A stretch of DNA of 33,485 nucleotides from Phaeoceros laevis (GCA_049999765.1 JBNGIQ010002220.1:1-33485), one strand, 5' to 3'. Numbered from the stretch's first letter, positions 1-11,730 are shown. Program-made: numbers and translations. The notes: generated by a model from the sequence alone, not told the origin.

Positions 1-13
1 AGCACTGTTACTT

Positions 14-119
14 ACTACTTAGCATGACTACTTAGCATGGGCTGTTACTTACTTCTTAGCATGGGCCACCCAACTTCTTAGCATGGGCCTGGGTGGATAG
101 GGTGTCAATGTAGTAGTAG
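14..119. repeat. Degenerate short tandem repeats
   Basis: Four imperfect copies of a unit like ACTTCTTAGCATGGGC lie between about 14 and 90. They are followed at 91-119 by a divergent third relative of the 43-bp repeat found at 223-265 and 931-973 (about 24 of 29 bases alike). No coding potential is seen. The stretch looks like decayed repetitive DNA. Confidence 0.6.
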
Positions 120-222
120 TAGCAAGGAGCCGCGCTATACCGATTCCAAGTTGAGATCGAGCACGCCGTCATGTCCGTGGCATGCCAAGTATTACTACTT
201 GACATACCAAACGAATAAGAAG

Positions 223-265
223 AGGGTAGCTGGGTGGTTAGGTTGTTGATGTAGTAATGAATAGG
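223..265 (+). repeat. 43-bp direct repeat, copy 1
   Basis: This 43-bp sequence recurs in the same orientation at 931-973 with only three mismatches. Similarity stops sharply on both sides of each copy. It may be a fragment of a dispersed repeat or a remnant of terminal repeats of a small lost element. No open frame or target-site duplication supports a specific class. Confidence 0.75.
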
Positions 266-306
266 AATGAGGAACATCCCCTCACCGGACTAGTTCCTGC
301 GCGAAA

Positions 307-338
307 GATCAGCAAGGGAGTTGATCAGCAAGGGAGTT
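307..338 (+). repeat. Perfect 16-bp tandem duplication
   Basis: GATCAGCAAGGGAGTT occurs twice head to tail at 307-322 and 323-338 without mismatch. It is most simply a replication-slippage duplication. The following stretch 339-789 holds no gene or motif that I recognise. Confidence 0.8.
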
Positions 339-789
339 GCTCTGCACTCCGTACTCCCATGCTACCTAGATCCTTAGCGAGATTGTGCCTAACTACATAA
401 TGCACTCAAGCAGTAGTTTAGTAGAACAGAGGAATGGCAAGAAAAGCCTAAGATGTGCTGAGGAAGGTGCAGACGGGCTGTCCAAATGCAAAAGATCCTT
501 GATGCTGGCAACGCATAGCACGCCCAGCTCCCTGGCAAACGGCTGCCCAACAACCAATCAAGACTTGTTGCTAGGAGCCGGGACACGAGAAATGAGCACT
601 CGGAATTCCGAGGGACCCTCCACTCAGACGTCATGAGGCTTAAGCAGGCCTCCAATTCGCTACTGAAACTCGCTACAAGACTGCAACGGACGAGACAATT
701 GAAGAGAAGACGGCCACTGCCTTTCACCAATGCCTCGTGCTAAATGCATGAAGGCTTACAAATAAATAGCCAAGCTTCCCTCTCTTCTC

Positions 790-864
790 GATGGTTCCGC
801 GCCTAAGCCGGAGGCTAGGCACCGAGCGGCTGGATGGTTTAGGCGCGGAACCATCCAGCCGCTC
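790..864. repeat. Two interlocking perfect inverted repeats
   Basis: The 17-base arm at 790-806 is the exact reverse complement of 839-855. A second 16-base arm at 824-839 is the exact reverse complement of 849-864. The second hairpin has a 9-base loop (840-848), and that loop is complementary to 798-806 in the first arm. The two hairpins therefore share bases and cannot both form fully, although a pseudoknot-like fold could. No gene surrounds it; function is unknown and it may be part of a foldback element. Confidence 0.8.
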
Positions 865-930
865 TCGCTCAAAAATCTGCCCCATGCCTATTTCTGGAAC
901 GAAGTAACTAGAAGCTGGCTGCCAAATTAC

Positions 931-973
931 AGGGTAGCTTGGTGGTTAGGCTGTTGATATAGTAATGAATAGG
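931..973 (+). repeat. 43-bp direct repeat, copy 2
   Basis: This is the second copy of the repeat at 223-265, matching at 40 of 43 positions. The DNA from 974 to 1364, downstream of the PPR gene's stop, shows no recognisable gene. It would contain that gene's 3' untranslated region on the minus strand. Confidence 0.75.
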
Positions 974-1364
974 CTTAGTAATGTAAAGCTTAGTGTGAAG
1001 TTGTGAACCATGTGTTTCCCTCACAAGAACGTAGTAAAGTTGTTCTCTCGGGAGTTGGAACTCGCTGTGAATGTAGTTCATTTGGTTAGTGTTTACGGTG
1101 TAGCCCTCTAATTTCAGTCAAGAGCCATGTTCTACCTTTTGAAGTTTGAAAGCCAAATGTGTACTTGGGAAGTCTGAACTTCGAACTTCGAAGTGTGCGG
1201 TGTAGGAATCGTGCTAGGCGCATGCAGCCTTATCTCCGAAAAGCCTCATGTGACACCAGTTACGTGAGCTGCGAGACCCTCTTGTAGGAACGCATAACGA
1301 AAGTCAATGGGCAAATTCCCTCATAGTTGGAGATAGCAGGATCCCTATACATGATCTGTCTTAA

Positions 1365-4300
1365 TCAAGGCCGTCCTCCACAACAACAAGAACCATCCAC
1401 GAACCTGTGGAGACGGAACGCATCCCTGACAATGATCTCCCTTTTTTCAATCCTTGAAATGATCTCGGTGGAACTATGGCAGTCGCTGCACATGCGCAGA
1501 TTCTTCGTGACAAGCAGAGATGTCCCATTCGGAGTGTTCATGAGACCATACGCCAGAGCAAGCTTCTCAGCATGTCCACAAAGTTCCTCCTCCTTCTTTT
1601 TCTCAGGGACCTGTTTTAACACCAACTCAGTGTGCGGGACATGACCTCCTTCCACTCTCAACCGAGTATTCATGCTCTGTATCCTGGACGAGACATCTCC
1701 TCTTTCTTCACCCACGACAAATGTATGCACGTGCCTGTCCACCTCAATGCCTGCCACTGCAGGTTTCTTCACAGCTCCCGCCAACTTTCTCAACCTGTCA
1801 ATCCTCTCCACGTCTGACCATCTACCAGCATCTGCATAAATCTTTCCCATGAGCACATAGGCAGCCGCATTCTGAGAATCTGCTCTTATAAGATTCTCAA
1901 AACACCGCGTTCCCAGCTCTATGTTGCCATGACTTCTGCAGGCATTTAGCAAAGACCTGAACCCGACGTCGTTGGTCTCCCATGACACCAACATCTTACC
2001 TGCCTCATCTAAACGGCCTGCCCGTCCAAGAAGGTCAACCAGGCAGTTGTAATGCTCAACAGTAGGCATGACGCCATGTCCTTCGGCCATGGCCTCGAAG
2101 AACTTCAGTCCTTCCTTTACGAGGCCCTCATGACTGCACGCTACAAGAAGGCAAGTAAAAGTAGTCTCATTAGGCTGAACGGCACCCTGCATCATCTCCT
2201 CAAAGCACCCAATCGCTTTGTGGCCTTCATTACTTTGACCAAACCCATTAATCATTGCATTCCAGGAAGCCACATCTTTTGTGGGCAAACTGTCAAACAC
2301 CTTCCGTGCATCTTCCAACCTGCCACATTTGGCGTACATATCAACTAGGCAGGTGCCAATCACCGTATCGGATCCCAGTCGCCTTTCCACAATCTTTGCA
2401 TGAAGCTGCTTCCCCTGCTGTAAAGCAGCTGTAGTTGCACAAGCCTTCAAGAGGCAAACAAATGTACAAGAATCAGCTGGGATCATATCTTCCTGCTCCA
2501 TTCTGCCATACAGCACAAGGGATTCCTGAACCAGACCATGCCCAGCATATCCAGCTATCATGGCATTCCATGTTACCACATCCTTTACGGACAAACTGTC
2601 AAAAAGCTTCCGAGCATCTTCCAACTTTCCGCAGTTTGCATATCCAGATATCATGGTATTGTATGTCACGACGTTCTTTCTGGCTAGACTTTCAAAAGTC
2701 CTGAATGCATCCTTCAAACTTCCACATTTGGCATACATGTCCACCAGGCAGGTGCCCACCACTATCTCAGATTCCAGACCCCTTTCTATTATTTGTGAAT
2801 GGAGCTGCCTGCCCTGTTCAATAGCACCACTGTTTGCACAGGCCTTCAAAAGGCTAGCAAATGTAGCAGGGCCAGATAGATTCAGACCTTCCTGATCCAT
2901 AATGTCATGGAGAGCAAGGGCTTCTTCACCATGCCCATGTTCAACATATCCTGCGATCATTGCTGTCCAAGTCACCACATCCTTTGAGGCCAAACAGTCG
3001 AAAACCCTGCGTGCTTCTCTCAAATTGCCACATTTTGCATACATGTCAACAAGGCTGTTGCCCACAAGCATGTCTATTTTCAGTCCTTTTTCCAGGATTT
3101 CTGAATGGAGTTGCTTCCCCTGTTGGAAAGCACCAACAGTTGCACAAGCCTTCAAGAGGCAAGCAAATGTAACATGGCTGGCTGTAATCACACCTTCCTG
3201 TTTCATCCTTCCATAAAGAGCAAGAGCTTCCTGACCAAGCCCATGCTCAGCATATCCAGCTATCATGGCATTCCATGTCACGACATCTCGTGTGGACAAG
3301 CTGTCAAAAACCCTGCGTGCTTCTTCTAACCTGCCACACTTTGCATACATTTCGACCAAGTTGTTGCTCACAAATATATCTACTCCAAGTCCCCTTTCCA
3401 AAATCTGAGAGTGCAATTGCTTGCCCTGCTGTAAAGCCCCAACAGTTGCACAAGCCCTCAAGAGGCAAGCAAATGTAACAGAATTAGCTAGAATCAGACC
3501 TTCCTCCTCCATTTTGTTGTAGAGAGCAAGCGCACGTTGACCAAGCCCATGCTCAGCATACCCTGCTATCATGGCCGTCCACGTCACGACATCCTTTGTG
3601 GGTAGACTGTCAAAAATCCTATGGGCATCGTCTAACTTGTCGCACTTGGCATACATGTCAATCAAGCAGTTCCAAACAAATAAGTCGGGTGGAATACCAC
3701 TCTCCAGAACATCCGCATGCACTTGCCTGCCAGATTCTAAGTCAGCTGCACTAGCACAAGCTTGCAGGGCTGCCACAAACACATGGTTGTCAGGCTTTAC
3801 ACAGGAGCTGAGCATCTGCTGATACAATTTAATAGCTTGCTTGGGTTCCCCATGTTTCACATATCCTGTGATTAAAGCGGACCACGAAAACGCATCTGGT
3901 TTGGCTACCCTGGTGAACACGTCCTTCGCCTCTTGCAACCTGCCATGCGAGGTATACATGCGCAGAATGTGATTTGCTAAAAAAGTGTTGGACTCACAAC
4001 CATCTTTCACAGTTAGTTCATGCACACGGCGACCCAGCACTAAATTCTTGCGAGCCACACAGCTCTTGAGGACAATGTGGAAGAGTGAAATAGAGACGCG
4101 GCATTCTGTCTGGACCAGGGCTCCCAGAGCATCAACAGCTTCACTGAGCAGGCCGTTCTCGCACAATTTGCTCACGGTTTCAGCAGTTACTTGAACTCCA
4201 TACCGTGCAACCCTGACGGGGCCAGGGTTAAGCGGCAAGGACGAATTGGATGTGGGCTGAGGAGGCCGCAGCTCTGACTCCCTGTGCTTGAAGTTACGAG

Positions 4301-4523
4301 ACCTGAAGTGGTTCTTGTCCCACCCCTGTTTAGGATCACAAGAAACCTGTCGCGATCGCAGCTCCTGTCGTGCCCCCCTTAAGTGTAAAGCATCTAGAAG
4401 ACTGATGCTCCCCACAAATCTGCTGTTCTCCAGAAACAGTTGCTGAGGAGCACTCCCAGAACTCGGAACAGGATGAATAAGCAGACGCACCCTACCTGCT
4501 GGCTGCAAGGAGCAGGCAGCCAT
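1365..4523 (-). CDS. PLS-class PPR protein with DYW:KP-type deaminase domain
   Basis: Intronless 1052-residue pentatricopeptide repeat protein, predicted to bind organelle RNA and edit one or more sites. The N-terminus is basic and Ser/Arg-rich, as in a targeting peptide. Repeats fill roughly residues 110-830 as P, L and S motifs with the usual LVDMYAKCG and DVVTWNAMIAGYAEHG signatures, followed by an E/E+ region. The C-terminal 135 residues (from about 918) form a DYW domain with every zinc and catalytic element in place: HAEKLA (His984, Glu986), CSDCH (Cys1012, Cys1015), His1039 and a final Cys cluster. The PG box reads KKPA rather than PG, and the protein ends GGRP rather than GDYW. Those two changes mark the DYW:KP class, which is linked to U-to-C editing. 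Function is inferred from the class; the target RNA is unknown. The start is the first ATG of the frame and puts a transit-like peptide in front. Confidence 0.93.
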   Translation of the reverse strand: MAACSLQPAGRVRLLIHPVPSSGSAPQQLFLENSRFVGSISLLDALHLRGARQELRSRQVSCDPKQGWDKNHFRSRNFKHRESELRPPQPTSNSSLPLNPGPVRVARYGVQVTAETVSKLCENGLLSEAVDALGALVQTECRVSISLFHIVLKSCVARKNLVLGRRVHELTVKDGCESNTFLANHILRMYTSHGRLQEAKDVFTRVAKPDAFSWSALITGYVKHGEPKQAIKLYQQMLSSCVKPDNHVFVAALQACASAADLESGRQVHADVLESGIPPDLFVWNCLIDMYAKCDKLDDAHRIFDSLPTKDVVTWTAMIAGYAEHGLGQRALALYNKMEEEGLILANSVTFACLLRACATVGALQQGKQLHSQILERGLGVDIFVSNNLVEMYAKCGRLEEARRVFDSLSTRDVVTWNAMIAGYAEHGLGQEALALYGRMKQEGVITASHVTFACLLKACATVGAFQQGKQLHSEILEKGLKIDMLVGNSLVDMYAKCGNLREARRVFDCLASKDVVTWTAMIAGYVEHGHGEEALALHDIMDQEGLNLSGPATFASLLKACANSGAIEQGRQLHSQIIERGLESEIVVGTCLVDMYAKCGSLKDAFRTFESLARKNVVTYNTMISGYANCGKLEDARKLFDSLSVKDVVTWNAMIAGYAGHGLVQESLVLYGRMEQEDMIPADSCTFVCLLKACATTAALQQGKQLHAKIVERRLGSDTVIGTCLVDMYAKCGRLEDARKVFDSLPTKDVASWNAMINGFGQSNEGHKAIGCFEEMMQGAVQPNETTFTCLLVACSHEGLVKEGLKFFEAMAEGHGVMPTVEHYNCLVDLLGRAGRLDEAGKMLVSWETNDVGFRSLLNACRSHGNIELGTRCFENLIRADSQNAAAYVLMGKIYADAGRWSDVERIDRLRKLAGAVKKPAVAGIEVDRHVHTFVVGEERGDVSSRIQSMNTRLRVEGGHVPHTELVLKQVPEKKKEEELCGHAEKLALAYGLMNTPNGTSLLVTKNLRMCSDCHSSTEIISRIEKREIIVRDAFRLHRFVDGSCCCGGRP
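2540..3640 (-). repeat. Tandem PLS-triplet duplications inside the PPR gene
   Basis: Near-identical coding blocks recur in the same frame. The segment encoding VTWNAMIAGY-like residues starts near 2546, 2946, 3248 and 3554, a spacing of about 302-306 bp between the last three. That equals about 101-102 codons, one P-L-S triplet of PPR motifs. The 2546-2946 interval is about 400 bp, which includes one extra motif. The low divergence between blocks suggests growth of the array by unequal exchange. Confidence 0.75.
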
Positions 4524-5921
4524 CAGTTATGGAGTACCTGCTAAATCACCATAGCACCCAGCCTTCTGCAAGGGTTATTCTTCAACGGACGCAGCCTGGA
4601 CGCAGCCTGGATGACGCAAGTATCTGAATTCGCCTTTCTTCCGCATCCGTAGAGATGCAGAGCTTTCTCCACTTGGCCCTGTTGCGCAATTCCAGGAGAC
4701 CATCCCTTTGTGGCCAATACATGATGTCGAGCGGTTGAGAGTAACCGGGAAAGCTTTGAATGTCATCATCTGGCACGCAGGGGCTGCCACCTCCATTTCG
4801 GGTATCCGGTGCCCTGGAGATCCTCTCACGCTCATGTTGATGCCCTCAGGAACGAGCAAAACGCCATCCTAGCCAGGGTTTAAGGAAAGCTACATGGCAA
4901 TTTGAATTACAGATGGGTATGTCACTTCGAATGCGAGATTTGTAACAGGTTTCAGCTCCAGCAACTCCAATATCGCACTACTGTATTGGAATGTCCAAAA
5001 GCCAGCACCGGAGCGTTAAGTCGAAGGAATGGTTCATTCCCACAATTTCTCAGCAACTGCCATACAGATTTGCCTTAAGCCCTAGACCTTCGAGGCATCA
5101 AAAATCTTCCGGTATTCCGGTTTCCACCATTGTGACACATCTTTTCGTGCTAAGAAAATGTGGGCGCTACCACTAATCAGCTGACGAACAAGGTAAACCA
5201 TTCACAACCTGCTCGCCAATCGAAAGTTGAAGCTGGCAAGAGCAAGCAACAGCTGGGAGGGCTCGAGTGACTCGAGTTTCACCCTCTGGTCTCTGGAGCA
5301 GGGCGCGTCAGTCAGGGACTCTTTGCCTCCGTGTCGTGTTTCGCCAACGTTTGCCACATTTTGCAGCTCGATCCTCGCCCCAAGCGTGTGGAACAGATGC
5401 CGAGCGGCGAATGCGGCGTAGTTGGTTTGCACAGAAGCCTTGAAGGGTGGGCGCAATAATGGTTGTTGGCGTGACTTGGCAAAGTAGGGTGGGTCCCGGC
5501 TATTGCTCTCGATCTCAGACTGCTCGGGGACAATGTCCGACACAGCTCAGCTCCCCATCCAAGTCTCTGAGCCGGCTGTTGCGCACTGAAGCCAACGATC
5601 GCTCGTCGCGCGGTGAACTGCCCGCCACGTTTTTCGTGCACGACGTCTCGGTTCAGTAGCATTGTCGTCTCCTGATTATGCGTTTGTCTTGCCGCTCCCC
5701 GCAAGGATTGCAGTTCTGGTGCATGCGTTCGGGGTGCCTGAGAGGCGTGCCTTGACAGGGGGATGGCGGCACGGTGTCAGCTGGACTTCCGACTGAGGCA
5801 ATTGAAGGGGAATGGAAGCGTTTCTTAGGGTGAGGACCGTGCCGGCGATGGAGTGAGCAGCAGCAGCATTGGGAGCTGCTGCTTATAGGCAGGAGGCGCT
5901 ATGGAGGCGCTGCGCTGACAG
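4524..5921. promoter_or_regulatory. Divergent intergenic region between PPR and CAP10 genes
   Basis: This 1.4-kb stretch separates the divergently oriented PPR (minus) and CAP10 (plus) start codons and must hold both promoters and 5' untranslated regions. I see an 11-bp tandem duplication (ACGCAGCCTGG twice, about 4595-4616) and a doubled CTCGAG near-palindrome around 5261-5275. Small open frames here lack recognisable content. No convincing TATA box was found, so the exact promoter positions are not known. Confidence 0.4.
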
Positions 5922-7666
5922 ATGATGATTGCTCGCACCAAGTCTCCGAGACTGAACTGCAGGGTGAAGATGGCTGCGCTGGTGGCAGAGGCCAAGGCTG
6001 GGCCAAAAAAGGTGGTATTGCGGCACACGGCTGCGAACAAGCTGAGGCCGGGGTCTATTTTGGTGTCCCTGCTGGCTTCTCTGGCTATTTTTCTCCTGTT
6101 TGCCAGGTTATGCATGCTGCAGGAATCGCTGCTGCTGGACAGCGAGTTCGGGAGGAGCCGGCCTCGAAACTTGCGGGCTTTCCATAGGAGGCTCACCTAC
6201 GGCACCGTACTGTGGCAGCGGTTCAATTCCGTTCCGGTGGAGACGGAAGATGTGTCAGATCTGGTGGCGGCGAGCCCTCATTTCAACGTGTCGGATGATA
6301 GGCTGGTGCAGGTGGTGAAGCTGGTGAAGAAGTACACGGAGCCTTTCCAGACTTACCCTGGTGTGAAGGTAGGCTTTGGGAGCAAGAATGTGTGGAAGCT
6401 GAGGACGCTGCGCACAGCAGCGGTGGTCACCAGCCTGATGCAGTGCTGCGTGCACGTCCGTGTGGTGGACGGCAAGGTTTATTTCCGCTACGGGCATTTC
6501 CTGGATGTGGACTATCGGCTCAACCGAGCCAACGATCTGGTGACATTTCTGCAGGCTACCGTGGATACCTACCAACTCAAATATCTCAAGGTGGAGTTCC
6601 TCTTCAACACCTGCGACCATCCGCTCACTCCCACCTCTTCCTTCCCCATGGACAGGGCCAACTACTTTGTGTGGAGCAACCATGTGGTGGACGGCTATGT
6701 CGACGTCTTGGCCCCGGATTTTTTGGATTGGGGACCGGAATACATGCCGTCCAAGGAGGATTTGGACAACCAGGTGCCCTGGCAGCAGAAGACAGGCAAG
6801 GCGGTTTTCCGGGGGGCCACCACCAACTACAAGATGCACGGATCCAACTGGGGCAGCAGCCCTCGTCTGCGCTTGCACGCAATGACCCAGGCTTACCCTG
6901 ACCTGCTTGAAGCCAGAGTGTCCCGATGGAGTCACGCGAAGGGTATGGTCTGGCGGATGCATCGGGATGGAATTGAGCTGGGGTCCAGGTTGAACTTCTC
7001 GGAAAAGAACGCCTACAAGTACGAGATTCTGGCTGATGGCGGGCTTGGCACAACCCGTCTCTGCGGAGTGCTCATGACCAACCGGGTCGTCGTTCGGCAG
7101 AGCTCTCCTTTCTACCAATTCTATGACCCCCTTCTCAAGCCCGGGCACCACTTCATGGAAGTGGATCACCAGTACGTGCTCATCCTCCTGTCTGCCTGAT
7201 TGTCTGTCTGTCACTTGCTGTGGCTGTTATCGTGGCCGGATCAAAGTGACAATACGGCCTTGTGATGTGCAGGTGGCGGAATTTGGCGGAAACCCTCCGG
7301 TTTATGCAGAACCACGATGAGGAAATGGAGAGGATCGTGGAGAATGCGCACAATGAGCTTGGATGGATTTGTAGCCCGGAAGGTCGGATGTTGTCCTATG
7401 CTGTCCTCCTGGTGAAGTATCAAAACCTCGTAGACAATGTTACTCAAATCGAAGCGCCCCCTCCCGAGCAGATGTGCAAGCACGGTGCTGTGCGCACCCC
7501 TGTGAAGCATCCGCAGAACATGGTGCCCGATTGCATGAGGACAGAGCCTAATCCTGTGTTGGAGGCGCCCGGCTGCCCCACAATCTGTGTCTATGCAGGT
7601 TCTCTACCCTCTCACTGGTATTGGCTCACGGCAGATGAGCTTGCGGGGTGGGGAAACAAGGCGTGA
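5922..7666 (+). CDS. CAP10-domain (GT90/KDELC-like) glycosyltransferase
   Basis: Two exons, 5922-7171 and 7273-7666, joined by a 101-bp GT-AG intron, give 547 residues. A hydrophobic segment at about residues 45-66 after a basic stretch predicts a type II Golgi/ER membrane anchor. The lumenal part carries the CAP10 hallmarks: GKAVFRGATTN, the Arg-rich SSPRLRLHAM region, then KYEILADGGLGTTRLCGVL and a conserved P..HFMEV element just before the intron. The family (Rumi/POGLUT in animals, DUF821 proteins in plants) transfers sugars to proteins or glycans; in plants the acceptor is mostly undefined. The second exon continues the same frame through HDEEMERIVENA to the stop, supporting the junction. 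An alternative downstream Met at residue 17 is possible. It is transcribed away from the PPR gene and towards the PGR5-like gene. Confidence 0.88.
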
Positions 7667-8418
7667 TGCTCGTGGGACTGCTAGGTGCGAGAACACCCAC
7701 CGGCGGATTTCGGTGAACAAGTACGACCACGCTCCGGGGACATAGAGTGCCTTTGTGTCTTCCCTTTCCAGAGATATTAGCCATTCACTGATGTCATGTG
7801 GTCTCAAAGGGGACTGACCTTGCCGAACTCGCATCGGCCGAATCTGCTTCTGGTCTCCACAGGTCTTGAATCACCAATTTCGCTAGAGTAGGATTGTCAC
7901 CTTTCTGTACCATGTGCCGCTCTGTGGAGAATAGAAGCAGGTGAGTGTCAAATTGGTCAATCCTGTCTTTGTAGTCACGGATATGTGGGGGCCTCTGCAC
8001 CAGCTTCAAGGATAACAGAGCAGGCCGAAAGTGCAGTGGCGTTTCCATTCATCATTTGTCCACAACATTTACTGCCAGAGTACAGTGACTGTAGAGCAGT
8101 ACATCAATATTTGTTGGTAGAGTACGGTGATTACGTCAGCGATAGGACCCGCAGTGTTGGTGAATCTGACTATCAGGTGGGTGGATTTGACTTTAAGGTG
8201 GCATACAAGTACCCGGAGGCGTAACGTGACATTCCGTAGTTGTACAAGCTGCCGGGATGAACCTTTTTAGAGCTCATGGCAAAGAGGATATCTGCGGCTT
8301 GGGAAAATTCTTGACAAGGTGGAGACGATTCTCTGCTGCTAATTTACATACTCGGTAAAATGTAGGCCATTAGACGGCCATACAAAGCTTCTGGGCTACA
8401 ATAGTACGCAACTTCTGC
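7667..8418. other. Convergent intergenic spacer
   Basis: These 752 bp lie between the stop codon of the CAP10 gene (plus) and that of the PGR5-like gene (minus), so they should contain both 3' untranslated regions. I saw no conserved open frame, RNA gene or repeat in it. Confidence 0.5.
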
Positions 8419-10103
8419 TCATTCGGGAGGGACAAGATCCTTGGACCGTGTCACTAAGTATACACGCCCATATGCCCACGGCTGTCCTGTTTGAGAATCC
8501 ACCCGCTGCAAAGACAGGCCAAATGAAATATAACCAGCGGGAAAAGAACCGATCATAGCCCTTTAACCATCGGGAAACAAACGGAATGAAGTCCCAAATT
8601 GGTAACCTAGAACTAATTTACCTCTATGTTGACGTGAAACACCAGAGGATGCTCACAGACGTGACACTCGGTTTTAAGTCGTGGTTTTGCTTCATGTGAT
8701 TGTATGAAAGCATACACCTACCGGTCCAAACAAACGTGAGTAAGCATACATGAGTGAAGGGAACCTACCATCAGCGAAATTCCGCAACCAAGCCAATTCT
8801 CAAAATGTCTGACAACCAAGCTGTCAAATGACGTATTACCTCCTCCCCACAGTTTGGACAGCAACCCTTCAAAGCCATCACATCCCCACGCCAAATACTT
8901 CGCAGCCCATTCACTAAAACATGTAGCCAAACATCAGCCAATTGCAGTTGAAACACTGGTAAACAGTGAAACACGTGGAAAGTTACATGGTGGGGAGCGG
9001 TGCACACCTGCAGCTATGGACACAGGAATGCCAGCCATCAAGCCCATGGCAATGGCAGTCAGCCAGCTTCCTGCACTAAGCCCCCCATGAGCAAAATGCA
9101 CATGAACAGCAGATTGGCAGATTTTGTTGTACATGCACATGGGGGGTGCTGAGGCTATAGCAACACCACTTGCCAGCAGTGCACTCCAGACTCCAGACAG
9201 CGCCAATACCTGAGATCTATCAAACTGTTCCCCATCCCTCCAAGGCCCACGCAGACATTTTCTCAACATCGTGTGTCTCCTTGATGGTCCTCACAAGCCT
9301 TCAGGAATAGGCAGTTGCAAGAAAATGACCTAGGGCGTTGGCCCACATGAGCTTACCTCAGCATCAGCATATGCTGAAAAGCCTCGGAGACTGCATCGAG
9401 GATACTTCAGTACAACCTTAGAGCCGTGCCAGCGAAGCCTTTTCTGTCCAAATCCACACCAACCAGAAAGTTTAAAAGCAGCCTCAAGACGTAGGACTGT
9501 TTCTTCTTGCTGTTTCAAGAAACTCGTAGCTACAACCGTACCTCCACTCTGTCAAACATTTCATCAACGATCAGTGGTCGGCCGCTGTAGTAGGAATCAC
9601 GGGCCTGCAATCAAGAACTCGGAGTCAATAGCATGCCACATGTTATCCATAGAACCTGCACAAGGTGCAGTTGCCTGTGGCACCTGTTGGTACAAATCCT
9701 CTAATCGTGATGGCTCCGCAGACTCCAAGGGACCCACAAAAATGCAGGAGGGTCCTTCATTCAGTAGAGGCCCAGCCCTAGGTTTGATGACTATCTTGGA
9801 GTGTCTTGGCAATGTGGCCAACGAGAAATTCAAGGGCCCTGTGCTCATCCGTCTGAGACAGTCCTGCGATTTCACCAGCCTGTCCATTTGCACCCAGCTT
9901 GCATCTTCTTGCCTCGCCGTTACAGAACCGCAGAGTATCCAACTGCCGTCGGAATGAGAGAGCAGTGGGGACCTTCCTAAATTATGAGACCTTGCTGACT
10001 TCTTGCACAGCTCCTCCGCTCCCCTGTCCAGAGGTCTTTCCGCAGTTCCAAGAAAGCGAGACTCCCCTAACCTAGACGGGCTCGCGGCATATAGCGGAGA
10101 CAT
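8419..10103 (-). CDS. PGR5-like (PGRL1-related) plastid membrane protein
   Basis: Seven exons on the minus strand (9684-10103, 9542-9604, 9357-9443, 9008-9224, 8840-8913, 8622-8717, 8419-8505) give 347 residues with all phases consistent. The core YYSGRPLIVDEMFDRVE, followed by WHGSKVVLKYPRCSLRG, matches the plant PGR5-like A family related to PGRL1. Two hydrophobic segments (about 197-217 and 243-262) are followed by CCPNCGEE (Cys281, Cys284) and TECHVCEHP (Cys305, Cys308), a paired Cys-x-x-Cys arrangement like the redox or metal-binding cysteines of PGRL1. It ends in WAYGRVYLV. The first 50 residues are basic and hydroxylated, fitting a chloroplast transit peptide. PGRL1 itself acts in cyclic electron flow around photosystem I; the role of this relative is less settled. 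The Met at 10103 is the first after an in-frame stop near 10163, though an upstream 5' exon is not excluded. Confidence 0.85.

Positions 10104-11730
<1,627 letters not shown>

Noticed and set aside
4575-5704. Several 60-130-codon frames between the PPR and CAP10 genes
   Set aside because: They overlap each other on both strands, show no family motif and fall in the shared upstream region.
6255-7214. 319-codon open frame on the minus strand
   Set aside because: It lies wholly antisense to the CAP10 gene, whose own frame has clear family motifs. The antisense translation shows no family signature and is a by-product of codon bias.
9605-9683. Continuous frame through the first intron of the PGR5-like gene
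   Set aside because: The frame stays open, but reading on gives non-family residues and misses the YYSGRP block. Splicing CAACAG to GCCCGT restores the family sequence.
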